Notes: generated from the letters alone by a model not told the origin. A stretch of DNA of 64,000 nt from Bacteroidota bacterium (GCA_018267275.1 JAFDYV010000009.1:248001-312000), one strand, 5' to 3'; shown: positions 44,070 through 52,791, numbered from the stretch's first letter. Program-made: numbers and translations.

Positions 44070-44447
44070 TTATAAATTGTTTACAATTCTTTGAATACCA
44101 TCTTTGATTAAAGCCTCGTTAAAATTCACAAGTAACCCAAGTTTTGTGTCGGTCAATCGCAAATACGTGAGCAACTGTTTTTGATGAACTGGGGCAATTC
44201 CCTCTTGAGATTTTATTTCTACAATCACTTTTTTTTCAACAATCAAATCAGCTCTGAAAGCGATTTCCATTTTCACTTCCTTATAGAAAACCGGAATCTC
44301 TTTTTGGCGCTCAACCAGCAAACCTCTTTGTACTAATTCATAATACAAACATTCCTCGTAAACTGACTCAAACAGACCTGGGCCAAGTTCGCGGTGCACT
44401 TGAAAACAAGCATCGACTATGATTTTTGAGAGTTCATTCTCGGTCAT
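44070..44447 (-). CDS. GxxExxY protein (PD-(D/E)xK-like)
   Basis: 125 residues of the family named for the motif G-P-G-L-F-E-S-V-Y (about residues 21-29). The sequence has the nuclease-like core with F-R-A-D-L-I-V (about 68), V-I-V-E-I-K-S-Q (about 75), and H-Q-K-Q-L-L-T-Y-L-R. Family function is unknown; the fold resembles PD-(D/E)xK nucleases, with candidates Asp and E-x-K in place. It stands alone, bracketed by inverted repeats, and is the likely cargo of a small insertion between purH and the omega-amidase gene. Confidence 0.9.
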   Translation of the reverse strand: MTENELSKIIVDACFQVHRELGPGLFESVYEECLYYELVQRGLLVERQKEIPVFYKEVKMEIAFRADLIVEKKVIVEIKSQEGIAPVHQKQLLTYLRLTDTKLGLLVNFNEALIKDGIQRIVNNL

Positions 44448-44449
44448 GC

Positions 44450-44480
44450 CTTTCTTTGCGCCTTAGCGTCTTTGCGTGCC
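44450..44480. repeat. Right inverted repeat of the GxxExxY unit
   Basis: TTTGCGCCTTAGCGTCTTTG with GCGTGCC (44454-44480) is the inverted counterpart of 44043-44069, allowing for a rearrangement of the CGCTAAGG and GGCGCAAAG blocks. The start codon of the gene (44447) is adjacent. Confidence 0.75.
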
Positions 44481-44486
44481 ATCCAA

Positions 44487-45320
44487 TCAAGAAAGCCCGT
44501 GTAAATAATCTTTCTCCTCTACCTCCATTTCAATGCTAAAGTCATCGGCATCCAGGTAGGCGGGGAAACGTTCGCGGTAAGCTTGCAGTGCATTGGCGCT
44601 TAACTCAATTGTTTTTACGGTTTCGGCACCCTCTACGGAAAAGATCGCATCACCCTTAAATCCAATCACTGACGATTGGCCATTGTATTCAATGCCGTTG
44701 CCATCAATGCCCACGCGGTTTACGCCCACGGTGTAACTCAAATTTTCAATGGCCCGGGCCCGGAGCAGGGTATCCCACGCGTTGGCACGCACTTGTGGCC
44801 AATTGGCTACGTACACCAACAAATCGTACGACAACTTTTTTAATGAAGCATTCCAACGGTTGCGGCTCCATACGGGGAAACGCAAATCGTAGCAAATCAA
44901 AGGACAAATCCGCCAGCCTTTCCAGTGACCAATCAACAAACTTTCGCCAGGTGTATATACATGGTTTTCTTCTGCCATCCGGAAAAGATGTCTTTTATCG
45001 TAAGTTTTGTAATTACCGCCCGGTTCCATCCAAAGCAAACGGTTGTAATGGCGGTCGTGCACATTGGCGATAAAACTACCTAATATCAGCGCCCCGGTTT
45101 GGTCGGCCATCTGGCGCATCCATTTAAAGGTGCGCAGGTTCATCATTTCGGCCAGACGGTGGGCGTGCATGCTAAAGCCCGTTGTAAACATCTCAGGCAG
45201 CACAATTACATCGGTTTGCTGCCCAATTTGCCAGATTTTCTCTTCAAACATAGCCAAATTGGCCGTGGGGTCTTCCCAATGAAGGTCAGACTGGATGAGC
45301 GTAACTTTTAAATCTTGCAT
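44487..45320 (-). CDS. Nitrilase-family omega-amidase (YafV-like)
   Basis: 277 residues of the carbon-nitrogen hydrolase family with the Glu-Lys-Cys triad: Glu in V-L-P-E-M-F-T-T-G-F (about residue 42), Lys in Y-D-K-R-H-L-F (about 108), Cys in L-I-C-Y-D-L-R-F (about 143). The F-T-T-G-F-S/M-x pattern matches omega-amidase (YafV/Nit2), which hydrolyses alpha-ketoglutaramate in methionine salvage and glutamine metabolism. The start codon is ATG 45320. Next to the GxxExxY insertion. Confidence 0.87.
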   Translation of the reverse strand: MQDLKVTLIQSDLHWEDPTANLAMFEEKIWQIGQQTDVIVLPEMFTTGFSMHAHRLAEMMNLRTFKWMRQMADQTGALILGSFIANVHDRHYNRLLWMEPGGNYKTYDKRHLFRMAEENHVYTPGESLLIGHWKGWRICPLICYDLRFPVWSRNRWNASLKKLSYDLLVYVANWPQVRANAWDTLLRARAIENLSYTVGVNRVGIDGNGIEYNGQSSVIGFKGDAIFSVEGAETVKTIELSANALQAYRERFPAYLDADDFSIEMEVEEKDYLHGLS

Positions 45321-45411
45321 AGTGGCTGAAAACGGAGTGCAAAGAAAACCAATTAATTTGAAAACTGCTGATTTGTCAATAATTCAGCCCGAGGAAAAAA
45401 GGGGTTTCAAG

Positions 45412-45981
45412 CTACTCTACAATGGACAGCAGTTTCTGATTCATAGTAAGAATTTCAATATTCTCATACCTGAAATCCCCATCATTAGTTACTATTATGT
45501 AACCGTTTGATTTAGCTATCTGATAGTAGTAATGGTCATTGTAATCACTGAAACTTGGAACGTCAAACAGAATAGTCTCAGGTGAGTGGGTTAAACTCGT
45601 GACTATCTTTAAATATGGAAGGTAGGCATCAAAATCCGACTTTATGCTTTTCAGATTTGCTTTAAAGTCGTCTGTTAAGCGGTATTTTTTTAACGATGAA
45701 ACCAAAGGGTTATTCACTTTATATGCGTCCCAATGCGACTTCATATGTGCGTTATAAACCTCGGAGATTATCAGTCCGTTAAGATGGATGTAAGGCCTGT
45801 TCTTACACAATGGGTTTGAGGATAAATTAACAACGGCATCGAAGAAATTCACGTACGCAAGCTCATGAGCATTTAGCTGGTGCGGCAACGCAAGAATAAA
45901 CATCCAAACATTCGCATCAAACAAATAAACCTTACCTTCGGTTGGAAAAGAATTATCTAGTCGTGTAATTGAAAAAGGCAT
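45412..45981 (-). CDS. PIN domain-like protein
   Basis: 189 residues with PIN ribonuclease acid residues in the expected order: Asp in Y-L-F-D-A-N-V-W (about residue 21), Glu in I-I-S-E-V-Y-N (about 73), Asp in S-D-Y-N-D-H-Y (about 144), Asp in V-T-N-D-G-D-F (about 162). PIN toxins are usually 120-150 residues; this one is longer with an inserted helical part (about 85-125). No typical small antitoxin is adjacent; it follows the STAS-like gene by 29 bp in the same direction, so a joint operon is likely. It is A+T-rich. Confidence 0.77.
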   Translation of the reverse strand: MPFSITRLDNSFPTEGKVYLFDANVWMFILALPHQLNAHELAYVNFFDAVVNLSSNPLCKNRPYIHLNGLIISEVYNAHMKSHWDAYKVNNPLVSSLKKYRLTDDFKANLKSIKSDFDAYLPYLKIVTSLTHSPETILFDVPSFSDYNDHYYYQIAKSNGYIIVTNDGDFRYENIEILTMNQKLLSIVE

Positions 45982-46010
45982 TCTTCAAGCACTAGGCATA
46001 CTTCAAGTAC

Positions 46011-46334
46011 TCAAGTATAAAGATAACCTCTAGCAGATGCATCAAGATTAGCTCTTTTTTTTTCATCTCTAGCGTTTTCAAGCACAAGGTCTATTTTGTT
46101 CTTAACATCTTCACTAATGTCTTGAAAATCAAGAACAACATTGGTTCCCTTTGCTTCTATTATGAATTTCCCAATTGACGCATTTAGAAATGCCGTGGTG
46201 CAATGCACAATTTCATTAAAAGAAAGAGTTATCCTGCTCCCTGATCTTTTCAGCACTTCATAAAGAATTAAGCCGTCAGAGTGCAAAACCGCAGAACTCT
46301 TGCCAATTACTTCGGAAACAGATATTGTCTTCAT
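46011..46334 (-). CDS. STAS-like domain protein (DUF4325)
   Basis: 107 residues that fit the DUF4325 STAS-like family: I-T-L-S-F-N-E-I-V-H-C-T-T-A-F-L-N-A-S-I-G-K (about 37-57) and V-V-L-D-F-Q-D-I (about 67-74). STAS-like proteins commonly pair with ATP-binding anti-sigma-type kinases as switch partners. The ATG overlaps the stop of the ATPase gene (TAATG). The C-terminal tail is charged and may be flexible. Confidence 0.8.
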   Translation of the reverse strand: MKTISVSEVIGKSSAVLHSDGLILYEVLKRSGSRITLSFNEIVHCTTAFLNASIGKFIIEAKGTNVVLDFQDISEDVKNKIDLVLENARDEKKRANLDASARGYLYT

Positions 46335-47150
46335 TACTTACAATCAAATATAACATTAACTACCGTTCCACAAAAGTGTTTAATTTCAACCGGAAATAGG
46401 AAAAAATTAGTCCAGTAATATCCACTTGTTATAATAACGAAGGTCGATCCACTTTCGCTGCAAAATTTTTGTATCTCCTTCAAACCCAGACCTCCTGGAG
46501 CATCCCTTTTTGTAGTGTTTCCGTTCAAGGCCCACAGGATGGCGTCCGCCCCCGTCATTTTTAGATTCTCCAGTAAATTCCCTAATCGGGTCCAAGTAAC
46601 CAACGCCCGTGTCTACCAAAGTAAAACTTAACCTTTTAAGACTTGGATAATACTGTCCACAGGCAAAAATAGGAGAATCAGTTCTCGCGTGTTTTTGAAC
46701 ATTGCAAAATAACTCCAAAAAAGCATCGACTAATTTCTTTTTAACAGCTTTTGCAACGGATAAGTTCGGGTTTGATAGCAGCTCATTTTCTATATATTCA
46801 ATAAATTTAACATCCTCATTCTTACCAAACCCTGTCAACTTGATTTCGGTTTTATCATTTCGCGGAATGAACTCAACACCTTTTAAAAGGCCGTTTCTGA
46901 TTAGAATGTGAAAACGGTCACTAATTACAGTTTGATCAACAAAAAATGTGTTTCCTCTTTCTTTTTCAAGTTTTAATATTATTGCCATTAACAATGCTGC
47001 CATGTTACCATCGATCCATGAAATTTTTTCAAAGTCGATAATGATTTTTTCGCTAGCATACTTATTACACGACTCATAGAAGTTAATGAGCTTTGTGTAA
47101 CCCTCCTCATCAGTTCCAATTTTCCCCTCGCCAATTATTAACGTATTCAT
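46334..47150 (-). pseudogene. STAS-HATPase (anti-sigma-type) protein, broken by a frameshift
   Basis: The reading frame from ATG 47150 changes at about 46558-46562 and continues to 46334; together about 271 residues. The first 100 or so look STAS-like (I-I-I-D-F-E-K-I-S-W-I-D-G-N-M-A-A-L-L). From about 130, a GHKL ATPase follows: N-box E-L-F-C-N-V-Q-K-H-A-R-T, L-V-D-T-G-V-G, then after the shift A-I-L-W-A-L-N-G-N-T-T-K-R-D-A-P-G-G-L-G. Removing one A from AAAAATG restores G-E-S-K-M-T-G-A-D-A. A TATTTTTG (47173-47180) may be the -7 box. It opens a three-gene unit with the STAS-like and PIN genes. Confidence 0.8.
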
Positions 47151-47199
47151 GATAATTAATACAACTAATTACAAAAATACCAACTCAAAAAAACATCGG

Positions 47200-47859
47200 T
47201 CACGCCACCGCCTCCTTCAAAAAATCATTCAGCGGTTTTAAGGTTTTGCAGGCCTCCGCCACTTTTTTAGCGAAGTTTTTTTCAGCCACTTCTTTATCGG
47301 TAAAGTAGTGAGACACAATAAAACTCTTGTGTTTCAAAAACTCCAATTGCGGATGATCTTTGGCGTAGCCTTTGGGCGCGGTTTTCAACTTATCAAAATC
47401 GTCTAGCCCATTGGGAAAGGTGGCTTTGAATTTTTTGTTTTTTAAGATTTTGGTAAAAGCTTCGGCATTGTAATCAATCTCTTGGCGGATTTTCGCCAGT
47501 TTCTCAGCATCGGGCATGTAAAAGCCACCTGCCAAAAAACTCTGGTTGTTGGGTTGAATGTGAATATAATACCCTGGCTCTTGCATCATTTTTCCTCCAG
47601 CAGAAAAACCAGCGCCCATGTTGATTTTGTACGGGCTTTTGTCTTTGCTGAAACGCACATCGCGGTAAATACGAAAACCCATCTTACGCGGATTGAGTGC
47701 ACCAAGGCTTTCATCAAATTTCAACAGCTCTTTGTGCAGCGCTTCCAAAAAGTCATCAAAACTTTCTTTGGCTTGCAAATACGTAGGCTTATTTTTCTCA
47801 AACCACTCACGGTCGTTGTTTTTAGCGATGGCTCTTAAAAATTTGAGGATGTTTTCCAT
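47200..47859 (-). CDS. DUF2461 domain-containing protein
   Basis: 219 residues of the TIGR02453/DUF2461 family: F-L-R-A-I-A-K-N-N-D-R-E-W-F at the N-terminus, F-R-I-Y-R-D-V-R-F-S-K-D-K-S-P-Y-K near residue 62, and G-Y-Y-I-H-I-Q-P near 96. Function is unknown; the family is widespread and structurally related to two-domain enzymes. It lies 8 bp downstream of yoeB but is a family normally found alone. Confidence 0.92.
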   Translation of the reverse strand: MENILKFLRAIAKNNDREWFEKNKPTYLQAKESFDDFLEALHKELLKFDESLGALNPRKMGFRIYRDVRFSKDKSPYKINMGAGFSAGGKMMQEPGYYIHIQPNNQSFLAGGFYMPDAEKLAKIRQEIDYNAEAFTKILKNKKFKATFPNGLDDFDKLKTAPKGYAKDHPQLEFLKHKSFIVSHYFTDKEVAEKNFAKKVAEACKTLKPLNDFLKEAVA

Positions 47860-47867
47860 AAAAATTA

Positions 47868-48122
47868 TCAGTAGTGATACTTACAAGAAACTATTTCAAG
47901 ATTACCCCTGCTGTACCGGTACACCAAACGATGTTCATGATTGATTCGCCTGCTCCAAAACCCCTTCAAATCACCTTTCAATGGTTCGGGTTTTCCAATT
48001 CCCTTAAACGGATCACGACTGGCTTGTTTGATCAGTTCATTGATCCGTTCAAGAATTTCTGAGTTTGACTCTTGCCATTCTTGGTACTGTTGCCAGGCCA
48101 CATCGGCAAAAGTGATTGTCAT
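47868..48122 (-). CDS. yoeB: YoeB-type mRNA interferase toxin
   Basis: 84 residues, the same length as E. coli YoeB. YoeB cuts mRNA in the ribosome A site. The catalytic residues correspond: Glu46 (G-K-P-E-P-L-K), Arg65 (H-R-L-V-Y), His83 and Tyr84 (K-Y-H-Y at the end). The whole stretch G-F-W-S-R-R-I is conserved. The start overlaps the yefM stop by 4 nt. All catalytic residues are intact. Confidence 0.95.
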   Translation of the reverse strand: MTITFADVAWQQYQEWQESNSEILERINELIKQASRDPFKGIGKPEPLKGDLKGFWSRRINHEHRLVYRYSRGNLEIVSCKYHY

Positions 48123-48373
48123 AAATCTTTCAGCGACTTCTTCACTACTTTCCCTTCCTTCAATTGCTTTATACCTAGTCGCAGTTTTTCAGCATTTGCC
48201 TTTGACGATAAAAGGTAAAGCGTCTCTTCCAAAGAATTATAGTCCTTCAACGACATTACCACCACATCTTTATTCCCTTTTCTATTGACAATAAGAATGT
48301 CATGGTCATCTGTAATTTTATCTAGCTTCCTTTTTAGTCCTGCTCGAAAGCTAGAATAGGTTGTTGTTTCCAT
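48119..48373 (-). CDS. yefM: YefM (Phd/YefM) antitoxin
   Basis: 84 residues. N-terminal DNA-binding fold of the Phd/YefM family (T-T-Y-S-S-F-R-A-G-L-K-R-K-L-D-K, then H-D-I-L-I-V-N-R-K, and D-V-V-V-M-S-L-K-D-Y-N-S-L), then the flexible toxin-binding tail. It neutralises YoeB and, as a complex, represses the operon. The operator lies directly upstream (48374-48391). Confidence 0.94.
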   Translation of the reverse strand: METTTYSSFRAGLKRKLDKITDDHDILIVNRKGNKDVVVMSLKDYNSLEETLYLLSSKANAEKLRLGIKQLKEGKVVKKSLKDL

Positions 48374-48421
48374 TGTACAATATTTTGTACAAAACTAGTT
48401 TTTTATTAAAGAAATTCCAAA
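48374..48421 (-). promoter_or_regulatory. yefM-yoeB promoter and operator
   Basis: Two TGTACA boxes (48374-48379 and 48386-48391) are 12 bp apart centre to centre, as in E. coli yefM-yoeB. On the minus strand TAGTTTTG (48390-48397) and TTTG (48418-48421), 20 bp apart, form a -7/-33 promoter that overlaps the upstream operator box. The -33 lies in the 3' end of murF. Confidence 0.85.
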
Positions 48422-49689
48422 ATCGTTTCGAGCCCAATCCCTCGCGATGCTTTGACTAAAATCGTGGCGCCAGTGAGCGGATTCTGTTTCAGTTCAGCAA
48501 CCAAAGCGTCTTTCGTTTCAAAATGCTTAGCCCCCTCAAATTCTTCTTTTGCAAACCGCGAAAGCTTGCCACAGAGATAAACCTCATTAAAGTTTTTTGA
48601 TTTCAGTAATCGCCCCAACGCACGGTGTTCTGCTTCGGCCTCATCTTCTAACTCAAACATATCGCCTGCGATAACTACTTTTTTTGCTGCATGCATCGCG
48701 GCTAAGTTTTCGATGGCCGCCTGCATGGAACTGGGGTTGGCATTGTAGGCGTCTAGTATGATAACGTTGGTGCCCTTTTCTATTTTTTGCGAACGCATAT
48801 TGCCGGGTGTATAGGCCGCTACGGCAGCATTGCCATCTGTTTCGGGCACTCCAAAAAACTTTCCGATGCAAAGTGCGGCCGCGATGTTCTCAAAATTATA
48901 ACTACCCACCAACTGGCTGGTTATTTCTTCACCATTCTCGGCTTTGATTTTTACAAATGGATCTGCACCCAACATTTCACAATGATAGTAATCACCTTTG
49001 GCCGGATAGAAAACCGGTTCTTTGAATCGCTTGGCCATGTTGGCCAAAATCGGATTCAGTGAGTTGATGAACACTTTTCCGTTTGTGTTAATCAAGTGCT
49101 GATACAATTCCGACTTTCCGCGAATGATGTTTTCAAATCCACCAAATGTGCCAATATGCGCTTTGCCAATGTTGGTAATAAACCCATGGGTAGGTTTTGA
49201 AATGGCACTCAAGCTGGCGATTTCGCCCACATGGTTGGCACCCATTTCAATCACCGCCATCTCATAACTGGTATCAATTGACAAAACAGAGAGGGGTACT
49301 CCAATATGATTATTCAAGTTGCCCTTGGTGGCAAAGGTTTTATACTTTTTGCTCAAAACGGCACTGAGTAATTCTTTACTGGTTGTTTTGCCGTTTGAAC
49401 CCGTTAATCCAATTACAGGAATTTTCAATTGATCGCGATGGTGGCTGGCCAGTTGCTGAAGACACTGCAACGCATCTGGCACTAAAACAAATCGGTCACC
49501 TTTGGCATAGTGGACATCATCTACCACGGCATAGCTTGCGCCTTTTTGCAGCGCCTCTTCCGCGAAAGCGTTGGCATTAAAGGTAGGGCCTTTGAGGGCA
49601 AAGAAAATACACCCAGGCGAAATCTGCCGCGTGTCTGTTGAAACTTTCCCGGATTGTAGATAAAGTTGATAAAGTGCTGCGATATCCAT
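48406..49689 (-). CDS. murF: UDP-N-acetylmuramoyl-tripeptide--D-alanyl-D-alanine ligase
   Basis: MurF adds D-Ala-D-Ala to UDP-MurNAc-tripeptide. These 427 residues show the three-domain Mur ligase pattern: D-T-R-Q-I-S near residue 20, ATP loop L-T-G-S-N-G-K-T-T-S-K-E-L (about 95-107), and the A-Y-N-A-N-P-S-S-M motif near residue 315. Length is slightly shorter than the 450 of E. coli. It is isolated from the other cell-wall genes here. The yefM promoter begins within its last codons. Confidence 0.95.
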   Translation of the reverse strand: MDIAALYQLYLQSGKVSTDTRQISPGCIFFALKGPTFNANAFAEEALQKGASYAVVDDVHYAKGDRFVLVPDALQCLQQLASHHRDQLKIPVIGLTGSNGKTTSKELLSAVLSKKYKTFATKGNLNNHIGVPLSVLSIDTSYEMAVIEMGANHVGEIASLSAISKPTHGFITNIGKAHIGTFGGFENIIRGKSELYQHLINTNGKVFINSLNPILANMAKRFKEPVFYPAKGDYYHCEMLGADPFVKIKAENGEEITSQLVGSYNFENIAAALCIGKFFGVPETDGNAAVAAYTPGNMRSQKIEKGTNVIILDAYNANPSSMQAAIENLAAMHAAKKVVIAGDMFELEDEAEAEHRALGRLLKSKNFNEVYLCGKLSRFAKEEFEGAKHFETKDALVAELKQNPLTGATILVKASRGIGLETILEFL

Positions 49690-49764
49690 AAAATTCCATA
49701 AAGCTAAAAAATCAACTTAACTTGTGACCAAATAAGCGCATGTAATCTTCGTTATTTTGCTGAA

Positions 49765-51972
49765 ATGAAAGCCGTTGTATTGCTGGTGTTGATGTTGGTG
49801 GCGTTGCGAACTTATGCGCAGTTTACCTATACACTTGACCAAACTGTTCCTGTTGAAGCGAATGGCACCACGCTCTCCATGCCTTGGGCGGGCGGCCTCA
49901 ACGCGGCACAGGTAAACACCATAGACTTGAATGGCGACAACAAACAAGATCTGGTGATTTTTGAACGCACTACTGGTCAGGTGCTCACCTACCTGAATCA
50001 AAACAATCAGTACGTCTACGCTCCCGCTTACGAGGCACTTTTCCCGAGCTACATCAACCAGTGGTTGCTGCTGCGCGACATGAACTGCGATGGCAAGAAG
50101 GATATCTTCACCAGCGACCCATTCGGATTGGTGGCGTTTATTAACACAACAAAGCCCGGCCAACCACTCAGTTGGAGGCCTTTCAACAAGAATGCAAGCA
50201 ACAACCCGCAACCAATCTTTACCATTGGCTCTAGCGGCAATATCAATTTAAAAATCAACGCAGACGATGTACCTACCATTGACGACATTGATGGCGATGG
50301 TGACCTGGATATTTTGAACATGCGCTTTGTGAGCCCCAATACAGTGGAATGGCACCGCAACATGACCATCGAAAATGCAAGTCGTTGCGACTCCATGCAG
50401 TTTAAACGCGAAACCCAAAACTGGGGTGGCTTTGAGGAATGTTCATGCGGAAAAATCTCGTTACCAGCAGGTAAAACTTGCAGCGAGCTGTTATCGGGGG
50501 GGCGCACACAGCATAGCGGTGGTAAAGCGTTGCTCGCTATCGACTTCAATAACGATGGCGTGAAGGATTTACTCTTCACCGAAGAATCTTGCGCCAACTT
50601 GTACCTGCTCAACAATACTGGCACCATCAGCACACCGCTCATTACCAGTTTCACCACTTTCCCGGCCGTGGCACCTGTGGCCATACCGTTTTATCCTGCT
50701 GCCTTTTTCGAAGACGTAACTTTTGATGGCTTGCCTGATTTGCTGGTGACAGCCAATCTCAGTTCACGCAGTTCGCAACTGATTGACTTTCAACGATCGT
50801 TAACATTGCTACGCAACACAGGTACCTCGAGTGCTCCGCAGTTTAGCAATGCCGGCAACAACTTTTTGCAAAGCAACATGATTGATGTTGGTGACAATAG
50901 CGTGCCTGCTTTTTTTGACATGGATGGCGATGGCGATTTGGATTTACTGGTGAGTAATAACATCCGGGCAGGATTTTCGTCAACCATTGCGCAGTATGAA
51001 AATGTTGGCACGTCTTCGCAACCCTCGTTCAAACTTGTAGCCGATGACTATCTATTTTTTTCGGTGGCGAACTATACCAACATCAAAATTCAATTTGCCG
51101 ATGTCAATGCTGACGGCTTCACTGACTTGGCGTTGACGGCCTCCACCAATCGCAACAGTGCCACTTCAACGCTTTTTTACTTGGCCAATAGCGCCCCCGA
51201 CCGTTTCCGCCCAGCGGACCCGTCTCTCAGAAGCACTAACTTTAGAATTGGCAACACTGAAAATCTGTTATTAGTTGATGTGGATCAAAATGGTGCATTG
51301 GATCTCTTAGTTGGCAATGATACAGGCGCTATTGAATATTGGAAAAACCAAGGTACGGGTGGCTCATTAAACTTCGCCTTGGCCAAAGCCGATTTCCTGG
51401 GGGTTGGCAACAGCACAGACAGACAGAATTTGGCAATGACTGCCAGTGACCTGGATGGTGATGGTCTTGCAGATTTAGTGGTGACCAACCAGCGCGGTGA
51501 GATTTCCATTTACTCGGACTTCAGAGCGCAGAACACCACCATCAATGTTGTAAATGAAATTGTTTATAATGAGTTGACTCAAAAATACCAGAAGCGTAAT
51601 TTAGGAGGCAACTGTTGGCCTATCGCAGCAAACCTGTTCAACAGCAATCGACCTGCGCTGGTGGTTGGCAATGCCCGTGGAGGTTTGTACTTGTTAAAAA
51701 ATGATGGAGGTAAAGAACTTCCACCCGACCCCGAAATTATTTTGTACCCCAACCCAGTAACCCCCAGCAAAAGTCAACTACTCAAAATCATAAGCGATCG
51801 CAATGTAAAGGTGCAGCTTTATACCCTACTGGGCCAAGCTTGTAGTGATGTCCATTTTGTTCCAGGCAATCAAGAATTCGAAATCAATGTGAGCAACCTT
51901 TCGGCAGGCATGTACGTGGGTCGCTTTATCTGGAACGGGAAAACGTTTGCAAAGAAGTTTGTGGTGCAGTAA
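49765..51972 (+). CDS. Secreted FG-GAP/VCBS repeat protein with T9SS sorting domain
   Basis: 735 residues: signal peptide (V-V-L-L-V-L-M-L-V-A-L to Y-A-Q), about seven FG-GAP/VCBS repeats with calcium loops of the form D-x-D/N-G-D-x-x-D-L (for example D-L-N-G-D-N-K-Q-D-L, D-I-D-G-D-G-D-L-D-I, D-M-D-G-D-G-D-L-D-L), and a T9SS type A domain (L-Y-P-N-P-V-T, ending A-K-K-F-V-V-Q). Such proteins form beta-propellers exported to the cell surface. No enzymatic domain is seen. It diverges from murF across about 75 bp. Confidence 0.9.
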   Translation: MKAVVLLVLMLVALRTYAQFTYTLDQTVPVEANGTTLSMPWAGGLNAAQVNTIDLNGDNKQDLVIFERTTGQVLTYLNQNNQYVYAPAYEALFPSYINQWLLLRDMNCDGKKDIFTSDPFGLVAFINTTKPGQPLSWRPFNKNASNNPQPIFTIGSSGNINLKINADDVPTIDDIDGDGDLDILNMRFVSPNTVEWHRNMTIENASRCDSMQFKRETQNWGGFEECSCGKISLPAGKTCSELLSGGRTQHSGGKALLAIDFNNDGVKDLLFTEESCANLYLLNNTGTISTPLITSFTTFPAVAPVAIPFYPAAFFEDVTFDGLPDLLVTANLSSRSSQLIDFQRSLTLLRNTGTSSAPQFSNAGNNFLQSNMIDVGDNSVPAFFDMDGDGDLDLLVSNNIRAGFSSTIAQYENVGTSSQPSFKLVADDYLFFSVANYTNIKIQFADVNADGFTDLALTASTNRNSATSTLFYLANSAPDRFRPADPSLRSTNFRIGNTENLLLVDVDQNGALDLLVGNDTGAIEYWKNQGTGGSLNFALAKADFLGVGNSTDRQNLAMTASDLDGDGLADLVVTNQRGEISIYSDFRAQNTTINVVNEIVYNELTQKYQKRNLGGNCWPIAANLFNSNRPALVVGNARGGLYLLKNDGGKELPPDPEIILYPNPVTPSKSQLLKIISDRNVKVQLYTLLGQACSDVHFVPGNQEFEINVSNLSAGMYVGRFIWNGKTFAKKFVVQ

Positions 51973-52083
51973 ATACAATTGGTAGCGCCACCTAATGTGA
52001 AAGGAATATGATGGCTTTTCTTTAATGGCTATAGCAGCCATACGCATAAGTGAAAACTCGTACCTTGCGCACTTTTTGAAAAC

Positions 52084-52740
52084 ATGGCCCCAAAAGCATT
52101 TATCTTCGACATGGATGGCGTGATCATCCACAGCAACCCTTACCACAAAATTGCGCTGCACGAATTTTGCGAAAAATATGGTTACCACTTAACCGAAGAA
52201 GAACTGCGGGCTAAGATTTATGGCCGTACCAACAAACAATGGATTACCAATTTATTTGGGCGCACGCTTTCAGGTGAAGAGTTAGAACATTATGCCGAGG
52301 AAAAAGAAGGTATGTTCCGCGAATTGATCAAAAATGACATCAAGCCTCTGGCTGGCTTACGCGATTTTTTAGAACAGTTAAACGCTCACAATTTTGCGCG
52401 CGCGATTGGGACCTCTGCCCCGCGAAGCAATGTAGATTTTGTGATGAGTAAAACGCAATTGGCAGATTACTTCCCCACCATTCTAGACGACTCATTTGTA
52501 GAACATGGCAAACCGCACCCCGAAATTTATTTGAAGTGCGCAGCCGCCTTGGGTTATGCACCTGAAAACTGCATTGTGTTTGAAGACTCCCTCTCGGGCG
52601 TAGCAGCAGGAAAAGAAGCTGGCGCCAAAGTAGTGGGCGTGGCCACTACGCACACATTCGAAGAATTGCAAGAAACTGACTTTGTGATTGCAGATTTTGT
52701 TGGGTTGGATGCTAAGGCTTTGATGGAAAAATTATTCTAG
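52084..52740 (+). CDS. HAD-superfamily hydrolase (beta-phosphoglucomutase type)
   Basis: 218 residues with HAD motif I F-D-M-D-G-V-I (nucleophile Asp near residue 9), motif II G-T-S-A-P-R, motif III Lys in H-G-K-P-H-P-E-I-Y, and motif IV F-E-D-S-L-S-G-V-A-A-G. The cap domain (about 15-80) is of subfamily IA type. Substrate cannot be told from sequence; beta-phosphoglucomutase or sugar phosphatase are the nearest named relatives. Upstream TACCTTGC near 52060 is a weak -7 candidate. Confidence 0.88.
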   Translation: MAPKAFIFDMDGVIIHSNPYHKIALHEFCEKYGYHLTEEELRAKIYGRTNKQWITNLFGRTLSGEELEHYAEEKEGMFRELIKNDIKPLAGLRDFLEQLNAHNFARAIGTSAPRSNVDFVMSKTQLADYFPTILDDSFVEHGKPHPEIYLKCAAALGYAPENCIVFEDSLSGVAAGKEAGAKVVGVATTHTFEELQETDFVIADFVGLDAKALMEKLF

Positions 52741-52791
52741 CTTGACCCACGTTCTCATATCAACAATTAGATTTCAACATTCGTCAAACAC

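Noticed and set aside
45412..45981. Classic VapBC toxin-antitoxin pair
   Set aside because: No small antitoxin-like gene is adjacent; the neighbour is a STAS-like protein and the PIN protein is longer than VapC.
49717..50211. 164-codon minus-strand frame over the FG-GAP gene
   Set aside because: Antisense to the calcium-loop repeats; the plus strand has signal peptide, repeats and sorting domain in one frame.
49765..51972. Possible CRISPR-like periodicity
   Set aside because: The repetition is due to FG-GAP codons in one protein, with no constant repeats or spacers; no CRISPR array or cas gene is seen anywhere in the window.
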